From the NCBI GenBank assembly GCA_034521715.1, contig JAXHLY010000006.1, positions 1 through 64,000 of the forward strand: a stretch of DNA of 64,000 nt. The letters run 5' to 3'. The position numbers and the translations under genes were made by a program. The DNA is from Methylohalomonas sp034521715. GTDB lineage: Bacteria; Pseudomonadota; Gammaproteobacteria; Methylohalomonadales; Methylohalomonadaceae. The notes beneath the pieces were generated by a model. It saw nothing but the letters and a program-made list of their open reading frames with translations. It did not search any database and was not told where the DNA came from. Positions 48,708 to 59,605 of this stretch are shown here, in pieces (position 1 is the stretch's first letter; each line of letters starts with the position of its first letter).

Positions 48708-49274
48708 TCAGCGGGCGGTCGTGCCGGAACCCAGCGGCCAGCGCTGCAGTATCTCGTAAGACGGCCCTTTATCCGTGCCAACCGACTGACACAACACGAA
48801 TTCGCGCACCGGCCATTCGATCGGTTTGACATCGGGCCATGCCGGCTGCCGGGCCACCTTGCGCAGCAGGCTGACATGCGGGCGATAGGGACGGGTTTCA
48901 GCATCGACACCGCATGCCTCGGCGGCTTCCCGCAGCTTGAAGGCCAGTGCCAGCAGTTCGGGTGGCAGATGATGCGGGCCGAACCAGATGATCCGCGGCT
49001 GCGGCCAGTAGCCGTACCGTGACAGGACGAGATCGAACGGTTCCACGGTGACCCGCCCGGCGGCCTCTTCCAGGCACAGGCGCATGTCCCCGTTGGCCGG
49101 GCCGATAAACTCCAGGGTGATGTGAAAGTTGGCGGCCGGTACCCGGCGGCCCGTACCGCGCGGCAGCCTGGCAGCGGTCTCCACCAGCCTGCTGCGGACT
49201 GATTCATCAGGCCAGAGTGCAAAAAAGAGCCGCAAGATGATGTCCCCCAACCCGCCCGTGGTTTGGTTATCCAT
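48708..49274 (-). CDS. thpR: RNA 2',3'-cyclic phosphodiesterase ThpR
   Basis: The 188-residue 2H phosphoesterase has both catalytic HxTx-type motifs, FHITLEFIGP and PHVSLLRKVA. It begins near MDNQTTGGLGDIILRLFFAL, with RLFFALWPDE the family start; an in-frame start nearer that point is possible. It opens 2',3'-cyclic phosphate ends of RNA. The position beside recA and pncC-type genes is common in this group. Confidence 0.9.
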   Translation of the reverse strand: MDNQTTGGLGDIILRLFFALWPDESVRSRLVETAARLPRGTGRRVPAANFHITLEFIGPANGDMRLCLEEAAGRVTVEPFDLVLSRYGYWPQPRIIWFGPHHLPPELLALAFKLREAAEACGVDAETRPYRPHVSLLRKVARQPAWPDVKPIEWPVREFVLCQSVGTDKGPSYEILQRWPLGSGTTAR

Positions 49275-49351
49275 GTCTTTATAAAGCGGATAACGTATTA
49301 CATGCGACAGTTCCCCCGTTTATGTCAATATATGCCAAAGGAGATTGAAAT

Positions 49352-49762
49352 ATGTATATTTTTTTCAGGCCGCTTGGGGTGCTGCTGCTGGCCCTGCTGG
49401 GCGGGCCGGCGATCTTCACGGCCGCGGCCCAGGATCCGGCCGAAGACTTTACGCAGGCCCGCCAGCATGCCGACAACGGTCAACTCCGCAAGGCTCTGGC
49501 GATTTATGAATCACTGGCCGCGAACTATCCGGACAATGCCGAATACCTGACCGAGCTCGGCCGCACGCAGCTCAGCCTGAAACGTGCGCTGGCCGCCACC
49601 TGGTCGCTAAAGGACGCAATAGCCGCCGACCCGCAGCATGAAGAAGCCTACCGCCTGCTGTTACAGGCCTATTTTGAATCGGGCCAGAGTGAGCGTGCTT
49701 ACGGAATACTGCAGGAGGCCCGCGAACGGTTTGGCGATCGGCCGTGGATGGAGGATCCTTGA
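49352..49762 (+). CDS. Exported TPR-repeat protein
   Basis: The start at 49352 has AAGGAG 12 bp upstream. The 136-residue protein has a signal peptide (LGVLLLALLGGPAIFTAAAQ). Three tetratricopeptide-like repeats follow, DFTQARQHADNGQLRKALAI, AEYLTELGRTQLSLKRALAA and EEAYRLLLQAYFESGQSERA. It probably acts as a periplasmic adaptor. No specific function is evident. Confidence 0.75.
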   Translation: MYIFFRPLGVLLLALLGGPAIFTAAAQDPAEDFTQARQHADNGQLRKALAIYESLAANYPDNAEYLTELGRTQLSLKRALAATWSLKDAIAADPQHEEAYRLLLQAYFESGQSERAYGILQEARERFGDRPWMEDP

Positions 49763-49790
49763 GAGTGAAAAACAGTACTCAAAATTGCCT

Positions 49791-49950
49791 TGTCATTTCC
49801 CAATCTGTCATTTTCCCGTCTGTCCTTTCGAAGGAACGAAGTGACTGAGAAATCCGCCGCAGGCGTCCCGAGCGCAGCGAGGGATCTTCAAAAAGATCTC
49901 TCCCTGCGGTCGAGACAGGGATTTCTCGCTGACGCACGAAATGACAATCA
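49791..49950. repeat. Dispersed MITE-like repeat, copy 3 (divergent)
   Basis: Contains the shared modules GATCTCTCCCTGCGGTCGAG, ACAGGGATTTCTCGCTG and GAAATGACAATC, inverted relative to the copies at 31.9 and 41.9 kb. It lacks clear CTGAATAAT ends. It lies just after the TPR gene. Confidence 0.75.
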
Positions 49951-49966
49951 GTAGCTTTATAAAAAT

Positions 49967-50489
49967 TCAGATTTTACCTGCAGCGGCACGATCAATCACA
50001 CCTTCCAGTGCCAGTGCTGCAGACTGCCGCCGAATGGCCTGGCGATCACCTTTCAGCTGTACACGTACGCTGTAAACATGACCGCCCTGTACTGCCCATG
50101 CCATACAGACGGTTCCCACCGGCTTGGCCCTGGTACCGCCGTCCGGCCCGGCGATACCGGTAACGGCAACGGCAATATCGGCATGGCTCGCATTCAGTGC
50201 GCCAGTTGCCATTTCAGCGGCGGTTTCCTCGCTCACTGCACCGTGTTTCTCCAGCGTCGCCTTGCTGACACCGAGCAACTCCTGCTTGGATTCATTCGAA
50301 TACGTCACCAGCGAACGCTCAAACCAGTCGGAACTGCCGGGTATGCGCGTCACCCATTCGGCGATCATGCCACCAGTACAGGATTCCGCAGTAACCAGTT
50401 TCAGGCCCGCCGCCAGCAAGGCCTGTCCCGCCTTCCTGCGCCAGTTCCATCGGCCGGATGCGCAATGCGGAAGGATTCTGATCGTGCAT
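49967..50489 (-). CDS. pncC: Nicotinamide-nucleotide amidase (CinA C-terminal family, frameshifted)
   Basis: The enzyme deamidates NMN to nicotinic acid mononucleotide. The core reads GLKLVTAESCTGGMIAEWVT, SLVTYSNESKQELLGVS, HGAVSEETAAEMATGAL and VAVTGIAGPDGGTRAKPVGT. The natural start is probably MHDQNPSALRIRPMELAQ (ATG at 50489), with a one-base change near 50435 linking it to the core. The stand-alone, single-domain form matches PncC. It is next to tadA on the same strand. Confidence 0.88.
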
Positions 50490-50493
50490 CGCG

Positions 50494-50949
50494 TCACTGT
50501 TCGCTGCGCCGGTCTCTGAAAAATTCAGTCAGCAGGCTGCCGCATTCATTCGCCAGTATGCCGCCCTCGACTTCGACATAATGATTGAGCTTGCGGGTAC
50601 CGAGAATATTGAACACGCTGCCGGCGGCGCCGGTCTTCGGATCGGCGGCGCCGTAAACCACCCGTTTCAGACGTGCCTGAATAGCGGCACCGGCACACAT
50701 GGTGCAGGGTTCCAGCGTGACATATAACGTGCACCCGGGCAGGCGGTAATTGCCGAGCCGGGCCGTGGCAGCACGCAGGGTGACGATCTCGGCATGGGCG
50801 CTGGGATCGCAGGTAGCGATCGGCCGGTTCCAGCCCTGGGCGATAAATTCATCATCCCTGACCAGCACCGCGCCAACCGGGACTTCGCCGGCGGCCCGCG
50901 CCTCGCGCGCCTGGTCGAGGGCCTTCTGCATCCAGTCTTCATCTGTCAT
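50494..50949 (-). CDS. tadA: tRNA adenosine(34) deaminase TadA
   Basis: TadA converts A34 to inosine in tRNA-Arg(ACG), a tRNA encoded in this same window. The start MTDEDWMQKALDQAREARAA at 50949 is typical; the open frame extends further upstream. Zinc-site motifs are PSAHAEIVTLRAAT (catalytic HAE) and TLEPCTMCAGAAIQARLKRV (PCxxC). The length of 151 residues is normal. It ends 5 bp before the pncC start, so the two are probably cotranscribed. Confidence 0.94.
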   Translation of the reverse strand: MTDEDWMQKALDQAREARAAGEVPVGAVLVRDDEFIAQGWNRPIATCDPSAHAEIVTLRAATARLGNYRLPGCTLYVTLEPCTMCAGAAIQARLKRVVYGAADPKTGAAGSVFNILGTRKLNHYVEVEGGILANECGSLLTEFFRDRRSEQ

Positions 50950-51172
50950 TTTCTTGTGGGCTTGTCGAGCGGTACCGCTATCCAAAATACCCGACAGCGT
51001 AGTCTGATTCACGGAGCATATTTTACCATGCAAACAGGTTAGATATTCCGGGATACCTTAACAAACAATCGACTATTCAAAATCCCCGGGCCAGACCGGG
51101 GTGAATCGTTCCGGGATTTCCGAAGACCCCGAATCCTTCGAGCGAAGGGGATTCGCTAGTCTGTCCACCTAT

Positions 51173-53642
51173 TCACCGCAAGGATTCCACCACCAGCCGA
51201 ATTTCACCGTATGAAAAGGCATCTCCCAGGTGGTCCTTGATGACCTTCAGGCTGTCGTTGCCGAGGTCATTGGCGGCCTGTTGGATCACGGCTATCTTGT
51301 CCCGGGTCACGAGTTCGCGAACATCCAGTTCCCCCATGCCTACATAATGTGCCAGATGACCCTCGATGGTGGTGACAGCCAGCCCCCGCTCCTCGGCGAT
51401 TTCCTGAATACTCATGCCCTGGAGAAAAAGTTCGTAGCTGGCGCGTTTGGTGTCCTTTTCCGGTTTCTTTCTGCTTGCCGGATTGCTCCGGCAACTGTTT
51501 CGGCTCAACCCCCTGCTCTCGGCAGTAGTCGCGAATAAGTTCGACGCATGTCCTCGCCGCACTTTTCCACGGTCCGTTTCCCCACACCCTGGATTTGCAG
51601 CAATGCTTCCAGGGTATCGGGCAGCAGGATAGCGATTCCGGATCAATACGCGCTGGTGCAGGATACGATAATGTTCCACCTGGTTCTTCCCTGGCCTGTT
51701 GGGCACGCCAGTCCTTGAGTGCCTGCAATAATTGCGGGTCTTGTACATCCGAAGCGTTAAATTCCATGTTTTGTTTTTTTACCGCTGGCTGCGATTGGAG
51801 GTCGAGATGCGCGCGGGCGACGGCGTCAAGATAATCGCAGGTAGCGAAGCCTTCGCGGCAACTGTCCAGGCCGGCGAACTTGACGGCAAGCTCCTGCCTC
51901 AGGGTATCCAGAGTTTTATTCGATCTGCCGGCGAATTTCCTTGTTGTCGGTGTCGAAGCTGAAGGCGTCCAGCCAGGAGAGCGGGCCGGTCTGCAGTTTG
52001 TCGGTGAAATACACCGCCGCCTTTCGGATCCGTTCCTGAATATGCGCGTCTTCTTCCGGGATCTTCCCCGGCGCAGAACAAGCCCTGCAGTTGATGCCTG
52101 AATTTATCGGCGACCACGATGATATCGTCGATGGTTTGTTTTTCCAGGACGTCGAGGTTATCCATGCCGCTGCACTGGATGAGTTTGGCGTGATCGCGCA
52201 ATTTGCGGGTAAAGTTTCTCAGACTGGAAGCCAGCGGCTGGTAATCGAAGCAATCCAGCAGCAGCTGTTGTTGATACAGGACGCGGGCCCTGCGCAACTG
52301 GTCCTCGTCAGGCGGCTGCTGACTGGCCTGGTTGACGAACTGTGACACGGTGCTGTCCGTCTTGACCACGCTGGCGGAGATGGGCGAGGAAAGCACTATG
52401 CCGTCAAAAGTTTTGCAGCGACTCAGGGCAACGTATACCTGGCCGTGGGAGAAGGCGGCCTCGGCATCGATGATGGCGCGCTCAAAGGTCAGTCCCTGGC
52501 TTTTGTGGATGGTAATGGCCCAGGCCAGCCGCAGCGGGAATTGGATGAAGCGGCCGATCACTTCCGCGCTGATTTCCCTGGTCCTGGCATCCAGGGTGTA
52601 TTTGATGTTTTCCCAGCTGACCGGCTCGATCAGGATTTCCTCGTCGTCGCCGGGGCATTGTACGGCGATCTGTTCGTCTCCGATGCGGGTAATCCTGCCG
52701 ATCTTGCCATTAAAGTAACGTTTTTCCGCCGAGCTGTCGTTGCGCACGAACATGACCTGCGCGCCTTCCTTCAGCACCAGTCGTTCGGCGGTCGGATAGG
52801 CATGCTCGGGATAATCGCCTTCTATGCCGGCCGGGAAGGTGAAACTTTCTGACTCCAACGCCTCCAGTTGTCGGTTATTGATATTGTCGGCTTTGCGATT
52901 GTGGGTGGTGAGGGTGATGTAATCCTCATCCTCGCCTGGATGAAAGCCCGGTACGTAGCGGCTGTTGAGGATTTGCAGCGTGGCATCGTCGAGCTGATTG
53001 TCGCGCACCCGGCTCAGCAGCTGGATAAAATCCGCATCGGACTGACGGTAAATGCGTTGCAGTTCGATACTGACCATATCCGTTTGTTTCAGTGCGTTGC
53101 TGCTGAAGAAATAACAGGAATCGTAATAGGGAGCGAGCAGGGGCCATTCCTGTTCCCTGATTACCGGTGACAATTGATGCAGATCGCCGATCATCAGCAA
53201 CTGCACGCCGCCGAACGGCTGTTGCCGCTTCCTGAAACGGCGCAGCACGGCATCCACTCCGTCAAGCAAATCGGCACGCACCATACTGATTTCATCGATT
53301 ACCAGCAGATTCCAGGCTCTTGATGATATCGATCTTCTCCTCGCTGAAGCGGCGCTGTTGCAGATTGCTGCCCGGCACATAGGGCCCGAATGGCAGCTGA
53401 AAAAAGGAATGCAGGGTGACACCACCCGCGTTGATGGCGGCCACGCCGGTGGGAGCGGTGACGATCATGCGCTTAAGGCAATTCTCCTTGAGATAATGCA
53501 GAAAGGTGGTCTTGCCCGTGCCGGCCTTGCCCGTCAGGAAGATGTGGTAGCCGGTGTATTGTACGAAATCGTGAGCCAGTTGCAGGTCGCGGTTGGAATT
53601 ATCTTGTAGGGGAGTATGTATTACCATTTCGTCCTGAAGCAT
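51173..53642 (-). CDS. PIF1/RecD-like helicase with HRDC and helix-turn-helix domains (frameshifted)
   Basis: The N-terminal helicase domain has Walker A FLTGKAGTGKTTFLHYLKEN, then TAPTGVAAINAGGVTLHSFF, Walker B LVIDEISMVRADLLDGVDAV and MIGDLHQLSPV. Its second half ends AWAITIHKSQGLTFERAIID and HGQVYVALSRCKTFDGIVL. After frame changes near 53320, 52080 and 51900 it continues into an HRDC-like region (LLQALKDWRAQQAREE, then QIQGVGKRTVEKCGED) and a C-terminal HTH (SYELFLQGMSIQEIAEERGL, AVTTIEGHLAHYVGMGELDV). About 820 residues. Such proteins are widespread but poorly studied; a DNA repair role is likely. Confidence 0.82.
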
Positions 53643-53678
53643 CCTTGCTATCGGTTACCGGCATTTTACCACTGCGTC

Positions 53679-55251
53679 CTACTCCCATTCGATGGTGGCC
53701 GGCGGCTTGCTGGAGATATCGTAGGTCACGCGCGAGATGCCGTCGATCTCGTTGATGATGCGGCGGGCGACATGATCCAGGAACTCCGCCGGCAGGCGGG
53801 CCCACTGGGCGGTCATGAAATCGATGGTCTCCACGGCGCGCAGGGCAATCACATAATCGTAACCGCGGCTGTCGCCTTTCACACCGACCGACCGCACCGG
53901 CAGAAATACGGCGAATGCCTGGCTGGTCTGGTCATAGAGATCGTGCTTGCGCAGCTCCTCGATGAAGATCGCATCGGCCAGGCGCAGCAAATCAGCGTAT
54001 TCCTTTCTGACTTCACCAAGAATGCGCACCCCCAGCCCGGGTCCCGGAAACGGATGCCGGTGCACCATGTCCCGTGGCAGGCCGAGGCTGACGCCGAGCT
54101 TGCGTACTTCGTCCTTGAACAGTTCACGCAGCGGCTCCAGCAGTTTCAGTTTCATGGTCTCGGGCAGACCGCCGACGTTGTGATGCGACTTGATTATATG
54201 CGCCTTGCCGGTCGTGGCGCCGGCGGATTCAATAACGTCCGGGTAGATCGTTCCCTGCGCCAGCCACTGGATGTTTTCTATTTTCTCGGCCTCGTCATCA
54301 AACACATCGATAAAGGTGCCGCCGATAATCTTGCGTTTCTGCTCCGGGTCATCGGTACCCTCGAGCGCGGAAAGGAAACGATCCTCGGCATCGACCCGGA
54401 TGACGCAGATGCCCATGTTTTTCGCAAACGTTGCCATGACCTGGTCGCCTTCATGCAGGCGCAGCAAGCCATTGTCAACAAACACACAGGTCAGCTGATC
54501 ACCGATCGCCTCGTGCAGCAGGGCGGCGACGACGCTGGAATCGACGCCACCGGACAGGCCCAGCAGAACATTATCGCTGCCGACCGTTTCACGGACACTG
54601 TGAATCAGATCCTCGGCGATGTTTTCCGTCGTCCACAGTCCCCGGCAGCCAGCGATGTTATAAAGGAAGCGTTGCAGGATGGCCTTGCCCTGTGTTGTAT
54701 GCGTGACCTCGGGGTGAAACTGCAGGGCATAGAAGCGGCGGTTTTCATCCGCCATCGCGGCGATCGGCGCGTTGTCCGTGCTGGCAATGACCTTGAAGCC
54801 ATCCGGGCAGCTGCGTGACGTGATCGCCGTGGCTCATCCACACATCGAGCAGCCCGTGACCCTGTTCATTGACGTGATCCTGAATATCGCGCAGCAGATC
54901 GGAATGCCCGCGTGCACGCACCCTGGCAAAACCGAATTCGCGTTTACCGGACGGCTCGACACCGCCGCCGAGCTGTACTGCCATGGTCTGCATGCCGTAA
55001 CAGATGCCGAGAACCGGCACGCCCAGTTCGAACACGATCTGCGGCGCGCGGATATCGGTACACGCGTGGACGGATTCCGGGCCGCCGGAAAGGATGATGG
55101 CAGTGGGCCGAAAGGACTTGATGTCATCTGCTGAAACATCCCAGGCATATATCTCGCAATAGATGCTCGCCTCGCGCACGCGGCGGGCGATGAGCTGAGT
55201 GTACTGGGATCCGAAGTCAAGGATTAATACTTTTTCAGCATGAATATCCAT
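53679..55251 (-). CDS. guaA: GMP synthase, glutamine-hydrolysing (frameshifted)
   Basis: The enzyme converts XMP to GMP with glutamine and ATP. The class I glutaminase domain starts KVLILDFGSQYTQLIARRVR, with nucleophile Cys in VPVLGICYGMQTMAVQLGGG. The frame changes near 54790, then ENRRFYALQFHPEVTHTTQG. The synthetase has the PP-loop VLLGLSGGVDSSVVAALLHE and the dimerisation domain ending SKPPATIEWE. About 524 residues. It follows guaB with a dispersed repeat between them. Confidence 0.95.
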
Positions 55252-55280
55252 GATTGTTCAGCAGAAAGGATCAGCAGTCA

Positions 55281-55368
55281 GTGTCATTTCGAGCGCAGCG
55301 AGAAATCTTTGGTTACGTTCATTTTCCTGAACATCAAAAAGATTTCTCCTGTTGGTCGAAATGACACC
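55281..55368. repeat. Short dispersed repeat between guaB and guaA (copy 4)
   Basis: GTGTCATTTCGAGCGCAGCG at the left and GTTGGTCGAAATGACACC at the right form an inverted repeat, with AGAAATCTT and AAGATTTCT pairing further in. It is a short relative of the copies at 31.9 and 58.4 kb. Transcribed from guaB, it would form a long hairpin between the two genes. Confidence 0.75.
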
Positions 55369-55422
55369 CAAGATTTCGAACGGTCTGTCGATCGTGTCCA
55401 AGTCAAGTGCTGACTGACGGGA

Positions 55423-56886
55423 CTAATCCAGGCGATAGTTTGGAGCCTCTTTGGTAATCGTCACGTCATGCACATGGCTCTCGCGGATACCGGCATTGGT
55501 CAGGCGCACGAACTCGGCCCTGGTGCGCATCTCCTCGAGATTCTGGCAACCGGTATAACCCATCGCCGCGCGCAGCCCGCCGAGCAGCTGATGCACGATC
55601 GCGGTCAGCGGACCCTTGTAGGGCACGCGGCCCTCGATGCCTTCCGGCACCAGCTTTTCGATTTCATCGTTTTCCTGGAAATAGCGATCGGATGAACCAT
55701 GGGTCTGTGACATGGCGCCCAGCGATCCCATGCCGCGGTAGGATTTGTAGGAACGGCCCTGGTACAGCTCGACCTCGCCCGGGGCCTCCTCGGTACCGGC
55801 GAACAGTCCGCCGATCATCACGGCATAGGCGCCGGAGACGATGGCCTTGGCAACATCGCCGGAATAACGGATACCACCGTCGGAGATTACCGGTACGCCG
55901 GATTTTTTCAGCGCCGCGGCCACGGTGGACACGGCCGTGACCTGCGGCACGCCGATACCGGTGACAATGCGCGTGGTGCAGATCGATCCCGGGCCGATAC
56001 CGACCTTGACGCCATCCACACCGGCATCGACCAGCGCCTTGCCGCCCTCTGCCGTGGCGACATTGCCGCCGATGATCTGGCTGTCCGGGTATTTCTCCCG
56101 TACCCAGCGCACCATGTCCAGCACACCGCGTGAATGACCATGCGCGGTATCGACCACGATGACATCGACGCCGGCGTTCATCAGCGCCTCGACACGCTCG
56201 TAACTGCCCTCACCGACGCCGACGGCGGCACCGACGCGCAGGCGTTCGTGCTCGTCCTTGCAGGCGTTGGGGAATTCCTTCGACTTCTGGATATCCTTGA
56301 CGGTAATCAGGCCGCGCAGCTCGAACTCGTCATTGACCACCAGCACCTTCTCGATGCGATACTGGTGCAGCAGGCCGATGACTTCTTCGTTGCCGGCTTC
56401 TTCCGCCACCGTGACCAGCTTGTCCTTCGGCGTCATGATGCGCGATACCGGCGAGTCGTAATGGGTCTCGAAACGCAGGTCGCGGCTGGTCACAATACCG
56501 ACCAGTTCGCCGTCGTCGACCACCGGCACGCCGGAAATATCGTTGTGGCGGGTCAGTTCCAGGACCTCGCGGATCGTGGTCTTCGGTCCGACCGTGATCG
56601 GGTCGCGGATGACACCGCTTTCGAATTTCTTCACCGTGCGTACCTGCAGGGCCTGTTCTTCCGGACTCATGTTCTTGTGGATGACGCCCAGGCCGCCGGC
56701 CTGCGCCAGGGTAATGGCGAGCCGGGCCTCGGTCACGGTATCCATGGCCGCCGAGGTGATGGGGATATTGAGGGTGATGTCGCGGGTCAGCGGGGTGGAC
56801 AGATCAACCGCGCGGGGAAGCACCTCCGAATAGGCGGGTTTCAGGAGAACATCGTCAAAAGTGAGTGCTTCTTCAGGCGCGATCAT
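55423..56886 (-). CDS. guaB: IMP dehydrogenase
   Basis: The intact 487-residue protein oxidises IMP to XMP, the committed step to GMP. The barrel begins EEALTFDDVLLKPAYSEVLP. Two CBS domains follow (MTPKDKLVTVAEEAGNEEVI). The catalytic loop is VGIGPGSICTTRIVTGIGVP with the active Cys, and the IMP-binding region VISDGGIRYSGDVAKAI and YRGMGSLGAM are present. It is divergent from xseA. Confidence 0.97.
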   Translation of the reverse strand: MIAPEEALTFDDVLLKPAYSEVLPRAVDLSTPLTRDITLNIPITSAAMDTVTEARLAITLAQAGGLGVIHKNMSPEEQALQVRTVKKFESGVIRDPITVGPKTTIREVLELTRHNDISGVPVVDDGELVGIVTSRDLRFETHYDSPVSRIMTPKDKLVTVAEEAGNEEVIGLLHQYRIEKVLVVNDEFELRGLITVKDIQKSKEFPNACKDEHERLRVGAAVGVGEGSYERVEALMNAGVDVIVVDTAHGHSRGVLDMVRWVREKYPDSQIIGGNVATAEGGKALVDAGVDGVKVGIGPGSICTTRIVTGIGVPQVTAVSTVAAALKKSGVPVISDGGIRYSGDVAKAIVSGAYAVMIGGLFAGTEEAPGEVELYQGRSYKSYRGMGSLGAMSQTHGSSDRYFQENDEIEKLVPEGIEGRVPYKGPLTAIVHQLLGGLRAAMGYTGCQNLEEMRTRAEFVRLTNAGIRESHVHDVTITKEAPNYRLD

Positions 56887-57026
56887 CGTTCAGTCCAGGG
56901 TGCCGGCCGCGGAGGCCGGGGGAGTAAAGAGCCGCACATTATAGAGTCTGGCCCGGTGCCGGTAAACGTGGCGGTACTCGCCGGCCCGGCACCCGCTGCC
57001 CCGGCCGGATCGGGTATCCTGTGAAC

Positions 57027-58396
57027 ATGGCCGAAGACGCGACCTCTTCCAGCGACAGGCACACCGGCAACGATGACGGCGGGCGCCATATTTACAGTGT
57101 CGCCGAGCTGAATCGCGAGGTACGGGGCATACTCGAGGGCAGTTTCCCCAGTATCTGGATCGAGGGCGAAATCTCGAACCTGGCGCGCCCGGCCTCCGGC
57201 CACCTGTATTTCAGCCTCAAGGACAGCCAATGCCCAGGTGCGTTGTGCCTTGTTCAAGAACCGCGCGCTGAAGCTCGCCACACAACCGGAAAACGGTATG
57301 CAGGTGCTGGTCCGGGCCAATGTCAGCCTGTACGAGGGCCGCGGCGAGTTCCAGCTCATCGTCGAATACCTGGAACCGGCCGGCGCCGGTGCATTGCAGC
57401 GCCAGTTCGAGGAACTGAAAAAGAAACTCGACGCCGAGGGCCTGTTCGATCCCGCCGCACAAACAATCGATCCCGGCCATGCCGACGCGTGTCGGCGTCA
57501 TTACCTCGCCGAGCGGCGCGGCCATCCGTGACATTCTGAGCGTGTTGCGGCGCCGCTGGCCCGGTATCGAAGTCATTATCTATCCAGTGCCGGTCCAGGG
57601 TAGCGAGGCCGCCGGGAAAATCCGCGCCATGCTGGAAACCGCCCGGCAGCGCAACGAAGTCGATGTGCTCATACTCACGCGCGGTGGTGGCTCCCTCGAG
57701 GACCTGTGGGCATTCAACGACGAACAGCTGGCGCGGGATATTCATGCCTGTTCGCTGCCAACCGTCAGCGCCGTCGGTCACGAAATCGATTTCACCATCG
57801 CCGATTTCGTCGCCGACCTGCGCGCCGCCACGCCTTCGGCCGCGGCCGAAAGTGTCAGTCCGAGCCGCGATCATCTGCTCCGGCAACTGGACAAGCACGA
57901 AGGACTGCTCACGCGCCAGCTCAACCAGCGCATCAAAAGCCTCAGGGATCGCATCAACAACCTGGAACGCCGCCTGCCACATCCGCAGCGCACGTTGCAG
58001 CAGTACAGCCAGCGACTCGATGATTTGTCGCTGCGCAGCCAGCGCACCATCAAGAGCAAAATGCAGCATGACCAATCGCGGCTGAACCGCCTGGTTTCAC
58101 TGCTCGCCGTGCAAAATCCAAAACGTCAACTCAAGCAGCAGCAGGAGAAATGCGATCAACTCGGCAATCGATTACAGCGGGCGATGATGCATTTACTGGA
58201 AAAGAAAAAGGAGCGCTGGTCGCGCGTCAGTCACACCCTGCACACCGTCAGCCCGCTAGCGACACTGGAACGCGGCTATGCAATTGTGCAGAAACAGGAC
58301 GGGGTGATTGTCAGGGCTGCAGATCAATTAAAGAAGGATGAAACCGTAAACGCCAGATTCGGCAAGGGTGAAGCAAAACTTATTGTCAGCAAATAA
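57027..58396 (+). CDS. xseA: Exodeoxyribonuclease VII large subunit (frameshifted)
   Basis: The start is at 57027 (or GTG 57021). The OB-fold N-terminus reads IYSVAELNREVRGILEGSFP and SIWIEGEISNLARPASGHLY. Frame changes near 57230 and 57475 connect QVRCALFKNRALKLATQPEN and RVGVITSPSGAAIRDILSVL. The catalytic core is DVLILTRGGGSLEDLWAFND and SAVGHEIDFTIADFVADLRA. A long coiled coil precedes the C-terminal LATLERGYAIVQ. The reconstructed length of about 455 residues is normal. Divergent from guaB, as in many gammaproteobacteria. Confidence 0.93.
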
Positions 58397-58404
58397 AAGC
58401 TATA

Positions 58405-58561
58405 GGAATCTCTGAATAATTCGTTATTTCGAGCGCAGCGAGAAATCCTTGTCTCGACCGTAGGGAGAGACTTTCTTAATATCCCTCGCTACGCTCGGGA
58501 CGCCTGCGGCGAATTTCTCCCGTTGGTCGAAATGACATCAGAAAATTATTCCGGGTCTCCT
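58405..58561. repeat. Dispersed MITE-like repeat, copy 5
   Basis: Ends GGAATCTCTGAATAAT and ATTATTCCGGGTCTCC mirror those of the 31.9-kb copy. Interior GAGCGCAGCGAGAAATCC, CTTGTCTCGACCGTAGGGAG and GTTGGTCGAAATGACATC. It begins 9 bp after the xseA stop. Confidence 0.85.
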
Positions 58562-58567
58562 TAAATA

Positions 58568-58723
58568 TCACTTTTCGATCTCGGTCAGCGTCAGTCTTGC
58601 CAGCCGTCCTATGGATTCCAGGCTGGCATCCGCCTTTTTCATGAATTCCTCGTCATGAAGATTAAACAGCCATTTGATGAGGTGGGAAAAAAGAACTTCC
58701 CAGCCTTTCTGGGTAACGGGCAT
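58568..58723 (-). CDS. Hypothetical 51-residue protein
   Basis: ATG at 58723 gives MPVTQKGWEVLFSHLIKWLF, then NLHDEEFMKKADASLESIGR and LARLTLTEIEK. It is helical and charged, with protein-like composition, and no family is recognised. It is just upstream of the repeat and downstream of the YdcF-like gene on the same strand. Confidence 0.5.
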   Translation of the reverse strand: MPVTQKGWEVLFSHLIKWLFNLHDEEFMKKADASLESIGRLARLTLTEIEK

Positions 58724-58741
58724 GACTCAAATTCCCTGTAA

Positions 58742-59534
58742 TCAACAGCGGGCCTGTACACCCCCGGCCGACTCCGTGCTCCCGTAAACCATCCGGTAGT
58801 AAATCAGCCCCAGCCATTCATGCAGTGCCGTGCGGCTCAGCTGCAATGCCGTCATGCCGGGCAGCCAGGTTTCAACGGCAGTGGCATACTGGAAAGTGTC
58901 TTTCAGATAACCGGTCGGTGCCTGCGTCACCCTGAGCCCCGCCTTTCTGAATGCATACAGCGCCCGCGACATGTGCGCGGCATGTGTAACGAGAAATACC
59001 CTGTCGATGGCCTGGCCGTCGAGAATGAATTTGCTGCAGACGGCATTCTCGAATGTGTTGCGGCTCTTCTGTTCGGTCCATTTCACGATACCGTCGAAAT
59101 CCTCTTTAACGGTTCGTTCCGTCAGTTCGGCCTCGGACAGCAGTTCACCATGCGGCCGGCCGCCGGTTGCAAGAATGGGCAACTGCGTCTGCTCACGCAG
59201 ACGCTCGGCATAGCGCAGGCGCATGAGTGCCATGTGACTGGTCGTATCCCTGGCGCCGAATTCTGGCGCGCTGTGATAGCGACCGGCGCCGAGCACGACA
59301 ATCGCGCCCTCGTCAGCTGCCTCGACCGGCTCGGATAGTGCCGGCGCGGTCTCAACAGTACCGATAAGCCAGGTGGCAACCGGTGCAATGGCGAGCAGGT
59401 ACAGGGAAACAATGCCCAGCAGCACCAGCCACCCGGCCAGTTTGCGCGCCACCGGCAGCAGAATGAAGCCCAGCACCAGGATAACCAGATTGATACCGGG
59501 TGGTAACAGCAGCGCCTGCGCCAGATCAAGTCAT
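58742..59534 (-). CDS. YdcF/ElyC-family (DUF218) membrane protein (frameshift near start)
   Basis: After two N-terminal membrane segments (LGFILLPVARKLAGWLVLLG; VSLYLLAIAPVATWLIGTVE) the DUF218 domain reads AIVVLGAGRYHSAPEFGARD, ILATGGRPHGELLSEAELTE and VFLVTHAAHMSRALYAFRKA. The natural start is probably the ATG at 59534, with one base lost near 59530 (MT-LDLAQALLLPPGINLVI). Members such as ElyC affect envelope biogenesis and lipid-carrier use. The precise substrate is unknown. Confidence 0.85.
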
Positions 59535-59605
59535 GTCCCCTTTCCCCAAGTCAAATTGGGTAATTATAGACCCTGCCAACCTGAATACCGGCAGGATTCA
59601 GTCAG

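Noticed and set aside
53616..54818. Plus-strand ORF of 400 codons
   Set aside because: Shadow of guaA; the PP-loop and dimerisation domain are clear on the minus strand.
56134..57024. Plus-strand ORF of 296 codons
   Set aside because: Antisense to the intact guaB gene.
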